Source: CALAEC01 sp050692915 (GTDB lineage Bacteria; Actinomycetota; UBA4738; CALAEC01). Taken from it: 11,890 nt of DNA. The stretch's first letter is position 1. Every line of letters starts with the position of its first letter. The position numbers and the translations under genes are program-made. The DNA lies in assembly GCA_050692915.1 (NCBI GenBank), contig JBOGVU010000077.1, positions 1 through 11,890 of the forward strand, given 5' to 3'. The notes under the pieces were generated by a model. It was not told the DNA's origin, searched no databases, and saw only the letters and a program-made list of their open reading frames with translations. This document shows, piece after piece, positions 6,196-11,890 of this stretch.

Positions 6196-6726
6196 TCCGG
6201 CCAGGACCTCCTCGATGTACCGTCGGAAGCTCGACTCAGGCTGCGCGCCCAGCAGCCGGTACCGGAGCTCCCCGGTGGCGTCCGCGAGCACCGTGGCCGG
6301 CAGGTACGGGATCCCGAAGTCGAAGCCGATCTCCCCGGCCGGGTCGAACACGCTCGGGTACGTCACCCCGAACTCCCGGAGGTACTCGCGGGCGGCGGCC
6401 GGATCGTCGCGGAAGTTCACCCCGACGAAGGCCACGTCACGGTTCGCGTACTCCTCGGCCAGCCGCTGGAGAGCCGGCTGCTCCCGCCGGCACGGGCCGC
6501 ACCAGGTGGCCCAGAAGTTCACCACCACGGCCCGGCCGCGGTAGTCCTGGGGCCCGACGGTCCCGCCGGCCACGGCCTCGCCGGCGATCTCTGGCATGGG
6601 GCCGGAGAGCTCGACCACGGCCCCCGGCTGATCGGACGGCCCCATCGCTGTGAGCGCCCACAGCCCGCCGACCAGCCCGATCGCCCCCAGGGCCGCCAGC
6701 GCCAGCTTCGTGCGAGGGGATGCCAC
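6187..6726 (-). CDS. membrane-anchored TlpA-like thioredoxin (thiol-disulfide oxidoreductase)
   Basis: This 179-residue protein has an N-terminal hydrophobic segment at about 8-28, acting as an uncleaved anchor or signal peptide. A thioredoxin fold follows, with the redox motif WCGPC at 75-79 preceded by VVVNFWAT. The FRDDPAAAREYLREFG and FDFGIPYLPATVLAD segments fit the TlpA/ResA/AhpC-TSA group, with the cis-proline in the LPA triplet. It would act on the outer face of the membrane, reducing or exchanging disulfides, for example in cytochrome c maturation; the actual partner is not encoded here. The GTG at 6726 has no ribosome-binding site, but a TAGCGT box lies 8 bases upstream, which again suggests a leaderless mRNA. 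It overlaps the lipA 3' end by 9 bases and follows rnpB by about 20 bases. Confidence 0.9.
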   Translation of the reverse strand: MASPRTKLALAALGAIGLVGGLWALTAMGPSDQPGAVVELSGPMPEIAGEAVAGGTVGPQDYRGRAVVVNFWATWCGPCRREQPALQRLAEEYANRDVAFVGVNFRDDPAAAREYLREFGVTYPSVFDPAGEIGFDFGIPYLPATVLADATGELRYRLLGAQPESSFRRYIEEVLAGSA

Positions 6727-6734
6727 CGGGCGTC

Positions 6735-6740
6735 ACGCTA
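6735..6740 (-). promoter_or_regulatory. possible leaderless promoter (-10) of the TlpA-like gene
   Basis: The minus strand reads TAGCGT, eight bases before the GTG at 6726, with no Shine-Dalgarno. It begins only a few bases beyond the 3' end of rnpB. The alternative is read-through from rnpB. Confidence 0.33.
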
Positions 6741-6746
6741 CCAGAG

Positions 6747-7161
6747 GGGTGGAGGAGCCGGCCTGTAAGCCGGATTCTGTCCCGCCGGAGCGGGTGGCGA
6801 CCATCTATCTGGGGGCCGCGTTGCCGCGACCCTCGATGCGGCCTACCCGGGAGCGCCGGACGGGCCGTCCGTCCCGGCCGTGCGATCGCCTCGGCCGGAG
6901 GCTCCCTGCTTGGCCTTGCTCCGGGTGGGGTTTGCCGAGCCGCGCCGGTCGCCCGGCGCGCTGGTGAGCTCTTACCTCACCGTTTCACCCTTACCTCCCG
7001 AGGGAGGCGGTCTGTTCTCTGTGGCACTTTCCGCGGGTCACCCCGCCTGGGCGTTACCCAGCACCCTGCCCTGTGGAGTCCGGACTTTCCTCGACGCCTC
7101 AGCTAACGCCTATCGGCGCATTCCCTGCGGCGCCGCGGCCGCCCGGCCGGCTCCTCCACCC
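6747..7161 (-). ncRNA. rnpB: RNase P RNA component, bacterial type A
   Basis: This is the catalytic RNA that trims the 5' leader from precursor tRNAs. All hallmark blocks are visible on the minus strand: GAGGAAAGTCCGGACTCC (P4 5' half, forward 7075-7092), the AGGGTGAAACGGTGAGGTAA block, CCACCCGGAGCAAGGCCAAG (very close to E. coli), GGGTAGGCCGC (the L15 region that pairs with the tRNA CCA end), AGATAGATGGTCGCC, and the closing ACAGAATCCGGCTTAC (P4 3' half, forward 6765-6780). The ends are set by a perfect 17-bp P1 helix pairing 6747-6763 with 7145-7161; exact mature ends may differ by a few bases. It lies downstream of the RNase H gene on the same strand and has its own TATACT box. No U-tract terminator follows. 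Short open frames crossing this stretch are not genes. Confidence 0.97.
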
Positions 7162-7164
7162 ACC

Positions 7165-7170
7165 AGTATA
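7165..7170 (-). promoter_or_regulatory. -10 box of rnpB
   Basis: The minus strand reads TATACT, the best -10 match in the window, with a predicted start at about 7158 at the RNase P RNA 5' end. It lies in the short gap after the RNase H stop codon. No strong -35 is visible. Confidence 0.6.
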
Positions 7171-7179
7171 GGGACCCGG

Positions 7180-7635
7180 TCAGTCCTCGAACAGGGGTTC
7201 CGCCGGAGGCTTCGAGGGGCGCCAGTCCCGGCCGGGCCCGGCCAGCCAGGCGTCCACCCCCTGGTTGGCCAGCCGATCCGCGTCCCGGTTCATCTCCCTG
7301 GGGACGTGCTCGAACGTCACTCGGTCGAAGCCCTTCACCAGGGCTCGAGCCTCCTCGTGAAGCCGAACCAGGGTGGGCTTCTTCACCCGGAACCTTCCCG
7401 AGAGCTGCTCCACCAGGAGCCGGCTGTCGGACCGAACGAGGACGGAGCGGGCGCCGTGCTCGGCCGCCGCCTGGAGGCCGGCGATCACGGCCCGGTATTC
7501 CGCCACGTTGTTCGTGGCCGGGCCGATCCCCTCGGCGATGTCGGCCACGGTGCGCCCTCGCCCGTCGGTGACGACCACCCCGATCCCGGCCGGCCCGGGG
7601 TTGCCCCTGGCCGCGCCGTCGCAGTAGACGATCAT
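7180..7635 (-). CDS. RNase HI-family ribonuclease
   Basis: This 151-residue enzyme cleaves the RNA strand of RNA-DNA hybrids. The four acidic catalytic residues are all present: Asp6 in YCDGAARGNPG, Glu46 in NNVAEYRAVI, Asp70 in RSDSRLLVEQL, and Asp120 in NRDADRLAN. The chosen start is the ATG at 7635, which overlaps the zinc-ribbon stop as ATGA and gives a protein beginning right at the first beta strand. A longer reading from 7740 would only duplicate zinc-ribbon coding sequence in another frame and is rejected. It is the last gene of the Nif3-like / zinc-ribbon / RNase H operon. In mycobacteria the equivalent protein carries a C-terminal CobC-like phosphatase domain; here the chain ends after a short tail, so this is the stand-alone form. 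rnpB follows. Confidence 0.94.
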   Translation of the reverse strand: MIVYCDGAARGNPGPAGIGVVVTDGRGRTVADIAEGIGPATNNVAEYRAVIAGLQAAAEHGARSVLVRSDSRLLVEQLSGRFRVKKPTLVRLHEEARALVKGFDRVTFEHVPREMNRDADRLANQGVDAWLAGPGRDWRPSKPPAEPLFED

Positions 7636-8342
7636 TCCATCACGAGGATCCGCCGGCAGTACTCGCACCTCCGGATGCCCTCGCTCCGCTTCAGCCGATC
7701 GAGGTACAGGGGTGACAGCTTCTCGTGGCATCCCTGGCACACGCCGTCCCGCAGCGCCACCGCTGCCACGCCCCGCTTCCCGGCCCGCAGGTCCTCGTAT
7801 AGCTCCAGGAGCTCCTCGTCGAACTCAGCGACCAGCCGCTCCCGCTCGCCCCGCCGCTGCTCCAGCCCGGCCGCGATCTCCCCGACCTCACGCTCCGAGG
7901 AGGCCTCGAGCTCGTCGAGCCGCTCCCGGGCCTCGTTCAGCCCGGCCTCCAGGGCCGGGAGCCGCTTCTCCAGTTCCTCGCGCCGCTCCATCTGGCCCAG
8001 CTCCTCGTCCTCGAGCCTCGACTTCCGCGACCTGAGGCTGGTGACCTCGGCCTGGATCGCCTGGAGCTCCTTGGGATTCATCACGGTGCCGTCGTACAGC
8101 CGCCCCTGCTCCGCCTTGATCCGCTGGTCGATCGAGGAGATGTCATGCTCCAGCCGGCGCTCCTCGGCCCCGATCGAGTCGAGCGCCATGCGAAGCTCGC
8201 CTACGCTTCCTTCGGCCTCCTCGGTCAGCCGGCGGGCCTGGTCGACCTCCTCCCCCGAATCGATGTGGCGGCGGCGGGCATCCAGCCGGTCGATCGAGGT
8301 GTCGAGCTCCTGGAGCTCGAGGAGCCGGTCATCCCCCCTCAT
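7632..8342 (-). CDS. coiled-coil protein with C-terminal C4-type zinc ribbon
   Basis: The protein has 236 residues. About 5-190 are Glu/Arg/Leu rich with heptad character, forming a long antiparallel coiled coil. A zinc ribbon follows, with CQGC (Cys202, Cys205) and CEYC (Cys226, Cys229). The segment LYDGTVMNPKELQAIQAEV near residue 85 is typical of this bacterial family. The family is often linked to nucleic-acid binding, but its biochemical role is not settled. The ATG at 8342 overlaps the Nif3-like stop (ATGA), and its own stop overlaps the RNase H start, so all three are translationally coupled. The frame stays open upstream into the Nif3-like gene, but that reading is out of register with the conserved N-terminus and is rejected. 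Function in this operon is unknown; a role in RNA metabolism is suggested by the RNase H and rnpB neighbours. Confidence 0.92.
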   Translation of the reverse strand: MRGDDRLLELQELDTSIDRLDARRRHIDSGEEVDQARRLTEEAEGSVGELRMALDSIGAEERRLEHDISSIDQRIKAEQGRLYDGTVMNPKELQAIQAEVTSLRSRKSRLEDEELGQMERREELEKRLPALEAGLNEARERLDELEASSEREVGEIAAGLEQRRGERERLVAEFDEELLELYEDLRAGKRGVAAVALRDGVCQGCHEKLSPLYLDRLKRSEGIRRCEYCRRILVME

Positions 8343-9436
8343 GCGGCGAAGGGATCCGTCGGTGTCTCGCTCACCGAGACCGTGGCGTCCGGCATCGAGG
8401 CCGACAGCACGCCGGCAAGGGCCCGGACGAACGGCCACTCGGTCCCGTGGTGGCCCGCGTCGATGACCGTCAGCCCCGCGGCCGCCGCCTCGAGCGCCTG
8501 ATGGTGCTTGACGTCCCCGGTGATCATGACGTCCGCCTCCATGGCCATCGCGTCGGGGATCAGCGAGGCCCCGGCACCCCCGCACAGGGCCACCCGGGTC
8601 ACGGGCCGGTCGAGGGGCCCGGCCGTGCGGACCACGCCGCCCAGCCTCTCCCGGCTCCGCTCGGCCAGCGCCGAGGCGGCGAGCTCCCCCGCCGGCTCGG
8701 CCACCCGTCCCGGCCCCAGGCCGTCCCCCCCGACCAGCGGGTACACGTCGTACGCGACCTCCTCGTAGGGGTGGGCCGTCCGGAGGGCCTGGACCACCGG
8801 CGAGAGCCGCTCCAACGGCAGGACCACCTCCACCCGGTCCTCCTGCACCTCGGTCAGCTCGCCACGCTCTCCCACAGCGGGATGGGCCCGTTCCGATGGG
8901 AGGAACGTGCCGGCCCCCCGCACCCGGAACGAGCAGTGGGTGTACTCGCCGATCTCCCCCGCGCCCGACAGGGCTACGGCGTCCAGGACCTTCGACGTGG
9001 CCTCCGGTGGCACGAACGTGACCAGCTTGACCCGCTCCTCGGGATGGGACGGGCGGAGCACACCGGTGACGCGAAGGTCCAGCGCCTCGGCCAGCGCGTC
9101 GGTCACCCCCGGTCTGGCCGCGTCGGCGTTCGAGTGACAGGCGAACACCGCGAGCCGGGCGCTCACCGCTTCCCCGATCGCCCGACCCACGGGCTCCCCG
9201 AGGTCGAGCCGGTCCAAGGACCGGAACAGCAGGGGGTGGTGTGTTACCAGCAGGCCGCAGCCGTCACCGATCGCCTCGCCGATCACCCCCGGGGTCGGGT
9301 CGAGCGCCACCAACACCCGGCCGGCCTCCCAGGAGCGATCCCCGACCTGGAGCCCCACGTTGTCCCACGCCTCCGCGAGGTCGGGCGGGAAGAGGCCGTC
9401 GAGGATCCGCTGCCAGTCGGCCACGGTCGCGCTCAT
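8339..9436 (-). CDS. Nif3-like dinuclear metal centre protein (DUF34 family)
   Basis: The 365-residue protein has the two-lobed Nif3/YqfO architecture. The N-terminal lobe contains EAWDNVGLQVGD (22-33), ALDPT (44-48) and the metal-binding pair in THHPLLF (His66, His67), then CHSNAD (100-105). A YqfO-type insertion spans about 136-235. The C-terminal lobe has ITGDVKHHQAL and the closing GHHGTEWPFV with His329, His330 and Glu333 as likely metal ligands. These residues should bind two metal ions. The family is often annotated as GTP cyclohydrolase I type 2 on weak grounds, and its true role is unresolved. It is the first gene of the operon with the zinc-ribbon and RNase H genes. The ATG at 9436 lies 9 bases from a TATCCT box and has no ribosome-binding site. 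Confidence 0.93.
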   Translation of the reverse strand: MSATVADWQRILDGLFPPDLAEAWDNVGLQVGDRSWEAGRVLVALDPTPGVIGEAIGDGCGLLVTHHPLLFRSLDRLDLGEPVGRAIGEAVSARLAVFACHSNADAARPGVTDALAEALDLRVTGVLRPSHPEERVKLVTFVPPEATSKVLDAVALSGAGEIGEYTHCSFRVRGAGTFLPSERAHPAVGERGELTEVQEDRVEVVLPLERLSPVVQALRTAHPYEEVAYDVYPLVGGDGLGPGRVAEPAGELAASALAERSRERLGGVVRTAGPLDRPVTRVALCGGAGASLIPDAMAMEADVMITGDVKHHQALEAAAAGLTVIDAGHHGTEWPFVRALAGVLSASMPDATVSVSETPTDPFAA

Positions 9437-9445
9437 CGAGGGGCA

Positions 9446-9451
9446 AGGATA
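9446..9451 (-). promoter_or_regulatory. possible leaderless promoter (-10) of the Nif3-like operon
   Basis: The minus strand reads TATCCT, nine bases before the ATG at 9436, with no Shine-Dalgarno. A weak CTGACG (forward 9471-9476) with 19-base spacing is the only candidate -35. Confidence 0.38.
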
Positions 9452-9472
9452 GCCGGTGCCGGCGGAAGGCCG

Positions 9473-10450
9473 TCAGGGGCTAAGGATCGTGGAGCCGGTG
9501 GTGGCCCGAGCCTCCAGGGCCCGATGCGCCTCGGCCGCCTCGGCCAGTGGGAAGCGCCGGCCGATCGTGGCCCGGATGACACCCCCCAGGACGAGGTCGA
9601 AGAGCTCGCCGGCGCCGGCCCGGAGATCCTCCGTCGTGGCGGTGTAGTCGGCCAGCCGCGGCCGGGTCGCGTACAGGGACCCTCGCGAGGCCAGGTCGAG
9701 GAGGCGCACGCCCTCAACGGGCCCAGAGGCGTTCCCGAACGAGACCATCAGGCCCCGTGGCTGCAGGGAGTCCAGCGAGGCCACCCAGGTGTCCCGCCCC
9801 ACCGAGTCGTACACGACGGGGACCCCGACGCCATCGGTCAGCTCCCGAACCCGGGCCGGGACGTCCTCCTCGCGGTACAGGATCACCTCCGCGGCCCCCC
9901 GTGCCAGGGCCGCGTCGGCCTTCTCCCGGCTGCCGGCAGTGCCGATCAGCCGTACGCCGAGGTGGCGGGCCCACTGGCAAGCGATCAGGCCCACCCCGCC
10001 GGCCGCGGCGTGGAACAGGATGGTCTCCCCGCGGTGCACCTCGTGGACCCGGCGGAGCAGGAACCACACGGTGAGCCCCTTGAGCAGAATGGCGGCGGCG
10101 TCCTCGTCACCGATGCCGTCCGGGACCTCCACCAGCCGATCCGCCGGGTACACCCCGGCCGTTGCATACGCCCCGAGCGGATCGCCACAGTACGCCGCCC
10201 GGTCGCCGTCCCGGAACCCGGTCACCCCGGCGCCGACCGCCTCGACGACACCTGCCACCTCCACGCCGAGCCCGGACGGCAGCGACAGCGGGTACAGGCC
10301 GGTCCGGTCGTAGGTGTCCCGGAAGTTCACTCCGATGGCCGTGTGGCGGAGCCGGACCTCGCCGGGCCCGGGGTCGGGCACCTCGACCTCCTCGTACCGA
10401 AGGACCTCCGGCCCGCCGTGCTCGTACACGCGGATGGCGAAGTCTGTCAT
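9473..10450 (-). CDS. zinc-free medium-chain reductase, NADPH:quinone oxidoreductase family
   Basis: This 325-residue protein of the quinone oxidoreductase (Qor) branch of the MDR superfamily would reduce quinones or other carbonyl/enone substrates with NADPH in the cytoplasm. The GroES-like N-terminal half contains GVNFRDTYDRTGLYP (40-54) and GVEVAGVVEAVG (62-73). The Rossmann half opens with AAAGGVG (148-154), the Qor-type nucleotide-binding turn. There is no catalytic or structural zinc cysteine cluster. The ATG at 10450 has an AGGGAG ribosome-binding site nine bases upstream (forward 10460-10465) and overlaps the stop of the decayed regulator gene before it (ATGA), suggesting it was once the second gene of that unit. 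A TATCAT box at 10490-10485 may now drive it. Physiological substrate is unknown. Confidence 0.93.
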   Translation of the reverse strand: MTDFAIRVYEHGGPEVLRYEEVEVPDPGPGEVRLRHTAIGVNFRDTYDRTGLYPLSLPSGLGVEVAGVVEAVGAGVTGFRDGDRAAYCGDPLGAYATAGVYPADRLVEVPDGIGDEDAAAILLKGLTVWFLLRRVHEVHRGETILFHAAAGGVGLIACQWARHLGVRLIGTAGSREKADAALARGAAEVILYREEDVPARVRELTDGVGVPVVYDSVGRDTWVASLDSLQPRGLMVSFGNASGPVEGVRLLDLASRGSLYATRPRLADYTATTEDLRAGAGELFDLVLGGVIRATIGRRFPLAEAAEAHRALEARATTGSTILSP

Positions 10451-10745
10451 CGCTTCGTTCTCCCTGACCCATCGATGATAGTGGCGTCGTCTGTCTCCTC
10501 TCCGGCCTCAGGTCTGGCCAGGGCCAGGACCTCGTCCACGCTCATCGATCGCCCCTCCTCCCAGGCACGACGGGCGGCGTCCTCGGCGATGTGGCCTCGG
10601 GCCTCCTCGGCGGGGTCGCCCTCCAACAGGCCCGCGACTCGTCCCGGACCCTCGCGTACCTTTCACCGAGCTCCTGGAGGAGCCGGGTGGAGCCCTCGAT
10701 GTCGGTGAACAGGAAGGTGACCTTCCCCGTAGGCAGATCGACCAT
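10447..10745 (-). pseudogene. remnant of adenylate cyclase / ATPase / LuxR-type regulator, internally deleted
   Basis: The first 36 codons from the ATG at 10745 match the start of a class III cyclase domain: LPTGKVTFLFTDIEGSTRLL, including metal-binding Asp15, then LQELGERYARVRDE. After about 10638 the similarity stops, and a different frame (63 codons, ending in TGA at 10449-10447) continues with AEDAARRAWEEGRSMSVDEV and a short polar tail. That block resembles the extreme C-terminus of large cyclase-ATPase or LuxR-family regulators, which normally span hundreds to over a thousand residues. The two ends are joined out of frame, so an internal deletion has removed the body. Even the in-frame reading ends soon after the junction as a Pro/Arg-rich tail. 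The stop overlaps the reductase start. A TACCCT box six bases before the ATG survives. The C-terminal assignment is from motif resemblance and is the less certain half. Confidence 0.7.
10485..10490 (-). promoter_or_regulatory. possible -10 box of the reductase gene
   Basis: The minus strand reads TATCAT, giving a predicted start near 10478 and a leader of about 28 bases that includes the AGGGAG ribosome-binding site. It lies inside the regulator remnant. Confidence 0.3.
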
Positions 10746-10751
10746 CCCCGA

Positions 10752-10757
10752 AGGGTA
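10752..10757 (-). promoter_or_regulatory. surviving leaderless promoter (-10) of the cyclase remnant
   Basis: The minus strand reads TACCCT, six bases before the ATG at 10745, with no Shine-Dalgarno. It faces away from the dehydrogenase promoter at 10782-10787. Confidence 0.42.
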
Positions 10758-10781
10758 GCGCGGCTGGCCCGGGACGGGGCC

Positions 10782-10787
10782 TATGCT
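10782..10787 (+). promoter_or_regulatory. possible -10 box of the short-chain dehydrogenase gene
   Basis: TATGCT occurs on the plus strand, with a predicted start near 10794. The short leader contains the AGGAGG at 10805-10810. No clear -35 is visible. Confidence 0.38.
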
Positions 10788-10804
10788 GGCCCGTCGCAAG
10801 CGAG

Positions 10805-10810
10805 AGGAGG
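10805..10810 (+). promoter_or_regulatory. ribosome-binding site that selects GTG 10817 over ATG 10811
   Basis: AGGAGG directly abuts the ATG at 10811, leaving no spacer, but stands six bases from the in-frame GTG at 10817. The GTG is therefore the better start for the dehydrogenase, shortening it by two residues. Confidence 0.6.
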
Positions 10811-10816
10811 ATGGCC

Positions 10817-11601
10817 GTGCTGCTCGAGGACAGGAACGCTGTGGTGTACGGGGCCGGAGGCTCCGTCGGGCGGGCGGTGGCCCTGGCCTTCGCCCGGGAG
10901 GGGGCCCGGGTCTTCCTGGCCGGCCGTACCCGCGCGGCCCTCGACGCGGTGGCCGAGGAGGTCTCGGCCGGGGGCGGGTCCGTGCAGACGGCCGAGGTGG
11001 ACACGCTCGACCAGGCCTCCGTCGATGCGCAGGCCGACGCGGTCGTTCGGGAGGTCGGGGGGATCGACGTCTCGTTCAACGCCGTCAGCCACGGGGACGT
11101 CCACGGACCCCCGCTACTCGAGATGCCGTACGAGGACTTCGTCCGCCCGATCACGGTGGCGACCGGGCCCTGTTCATCACCGCGAGGGCGGGGGCCAGGC
11201 ACATGGTGGAGCGAGGCTCCGGGGTGATCATGGCCATCACGGCCTCGACCTCCCACCAGACGCTCCCCGAGGTCGGAGGCACCGCGGTGGCCTTCGACGC
11301 CATCGAGAGCCAGTGCCGGCAGTGGGCCACCGAGCTCGGGCCGCACGGCGTCAGGGTCCTGTGGCTGCAGACCACCGGGCTCCCCGAGGCCCTGGCCGAC
11401 GTCGACCTGTTCCCCGGCTACGGGACCGGCGCCCCGATGACCAGAGCGGAGCTTATCGAGTGGACGAGGGGCAAGACGATGCTGAAACGGCTGACCACGC
11501 TCGACGAGCTGGGGAACGCCGCCGCGTTCGCCGCCTCCGACCGGGCCGGCGCCATGACCGCCTGTGCCGTGAACCTGACCTGCGGCGCGGTCCCCGGCTA
11601 G
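10817..11601 (+). pseudogene. short-chain dehydrogenase/reductase family protein, broken by a -1 frameshift
   Basis: Read as two pieces (10817-11164, then 11164-11601) this is one 261-residue Rossmann-fold SDR protein. The first piece has the nucleotide-binding turn GAGGSVG (12-18) and NAVS (88-91), and ends in EDFVRPITVAT. The second piece continues in another frame with RALFITARAGARHM, and later GVRVLWLQTTGLPE and a normal C-terminus. One added C near 11164 (ACCGGG restored to ACCCGGG) would join them. As it stands the first frame runs into unrelated sequence ending at 11227. The catalytic YxxxK is not visible at its usual place; the segment there is GGTAVAFDAIES, so this belongs to a divergent, possibly non-classical SDR group. 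No other damage is seen, so a sequencing or assembly error is a real alternative to a recent pseudogene. Confidence 0.75.
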
Positions 11602-11690
11602 GTGCGACCTCGCGAATCGATGAGTTCCGGCCGGCCCCGACGTCGGATCCATTGGATGACGGGACCTCGACCACGGAGGAGGGTCTGATC

Positions 11691-11890
11691 GTGGACTACA
11701 AGCTCGAGCTCGTGCTGATCCCAGTCTCGGATGTGGACCGCGCCAAGGCGTTCTACGTCGACACGCTCGGCTTCGATCTGGACGTCGATCACCAGCCCAA
11801 CGATGACTTCCGCGTCGTGCAGATGACGCCCCCGGGCTCGGCGTGCTCGATCACGATCGGGATCGGCATCACGGACGCGCCACCGGGCTC
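11691..11890 (+). CDS. VOC superfamily (glyoxalase/bleomycin-resistance fold) protein, N-terminal part
   Basis: The first 66 codons of a gene that runs off the right edge. The N-terminus has the VOC pattern: a first beta strand KLELVLIPVSDVDRA, the helix KAFYVDTLGFDLDVD, then strands FRVVQMTPPG and CSITIGIGI. Members use a metal-supported beta-alpha-beta-beta-beta module for varied lyase, dioxygenase or binding reactions; the substrate cannot be told from this fragment. The start is the GTG at 11691, seven bases after a strong GGAGGAGGG site (11675-11683). It lies 89 bases after the broken dehydrogenase on the same strand. I see no clear terminator or promoter in that gap, only a short palindrome at 11637-11646. 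Confidence 0.85.
   Translation, partial: MDYKLELVLIPVSDVDRAKAFYVDTLGFDLDVDHQPNDDFRVVQMTPPGSACSITIGIGITDAPPG

Noticed and set aside
7636..7740. N-terminal extension of RNase H to an ATG at 7740
   Set aside because: The extra residues are out-of-frame zinc-ribbon coding sequence, and the ATGA-coupled ATG at 7635 matches the family N-terminus.
6880..8466. A long plus-strand open frame across rnpB, RNase H and the zinc-ribbon gene
   Set aside because: It crosses the RNase P RNA and is antisense to clear genes; Ser/Arg repeats reflect antisense of Glu/Arg-rich coiled-coil codons.
8447..10708. A 753-codon open frame on the plus strand opposite the Nif3-like and reductase genes
   Set aside because: It has Pro/Arg/Gly-rich composition, no recognisable motif, and lies antisense to two well-supported genes.
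11637..11646. Palindrome CCGACGTCGG between the dehydrogenase and VOC genes
   Set aside because: Ten bases in a GC-rich gap can arise by chance, and there is no second copy or T-run to suggest an operator or terminator.
1..11890. CRISPR arrays, insertion sequences, tRNA genes, defence or biosynthetic cassettes
   Set aside because: I looked for spaced repeats, transposase motifs, terminal inverted repeats and cloverleaf signatures on both strands and found none; the content is mostly housekeeping genes.

Overview
The window is very GC-rich and gene-dense, with G/C at most third codon positions. It carries LipA and LipB proteins of actinobacterial type, a Nif3-like / zinc-ribbon / RNase H gene order known from Actinomycetota, and several TANNNT -10 boxes directly abutting start codons (leaderless transcripts). 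This points to an actinobacterium. The absence of the CobC-like domain that mycobacteria fuse to this RNase H, and the presence of adenylate-cyclase/LuxR debris, fit an uncultured or deep-branching member; that placement is inference.

Layout. (1) 1-1493, plus strand: the C-terminal part of a 2-oxoacid dehydrogenase E2 acyltransferase, overlapping lipB by ATGA. (2) 1494-2189, plus: a four-helix membrane protein with a His-rich N-terminus, preceded by a tandem 14-bp repeat. (3) 2183-3031, minus: a PlsC-type acyltransferase carrying an acyl-carrier-protein-like domain at its N-terminus. (4) 3032-3145: a divergent promoter region with the same TAGACT hexamer on both strands. (5) 3146-6195, plus: E1-alpha and E1-beta of a branched-chain-type 2-oxoacid dehydrogenase, then lipA on its own probable leaderless promoter. 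(6) 6187-6726, minus: a membrane-anchored TlpA-like thioredoxin. (7) 6747-7161, minus: rnpB, the RNase P RNA. (8) 7180-9436, minus: a three-gene operon, Nif3-like protein, coiled-coil zinc-ribbon protein and RNase H, joined by ATGA overlaps. (9) 9473-10450, minus: a quinone-oxidoreductase-type medium-chain reductase, preceded by the collapsed remnant of a cyclase/ATPase/LuxR-type regulator (10447-10745). (10) 10817-11601, plus: a divergent short-chain dehydrogenase broken by a one-base frameshift. (11) From 11691, plus: the start of a VOC/glyoxalase-fold protein cut by the window end.

How the genes fit together. LipB transfers octanoate from ACP to the E2 lipoyl domain and LipA inserts the sulfurs, so regions 1 and 5 provide E1, E2 and the full de novo lipoylation route for one multienzyme complex; E3 is not in view. 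Branched-chain acyl-CoAs made by such a complex can prime iso/anteiso fatty acid synthesis, and the divergent ACP-acyltransferase could use acyl chains for membrane lipid. That link is inference.

I see no mobile element, CRISPR array, tRNA or defence cassette. The unusual items are the ACP-PlsC fusion, the HxH-repeat membrane protein with its upstream repeat, the two decayed genes around 10.4-11.6 kb, and the recurrent leaderless promoter architecture.
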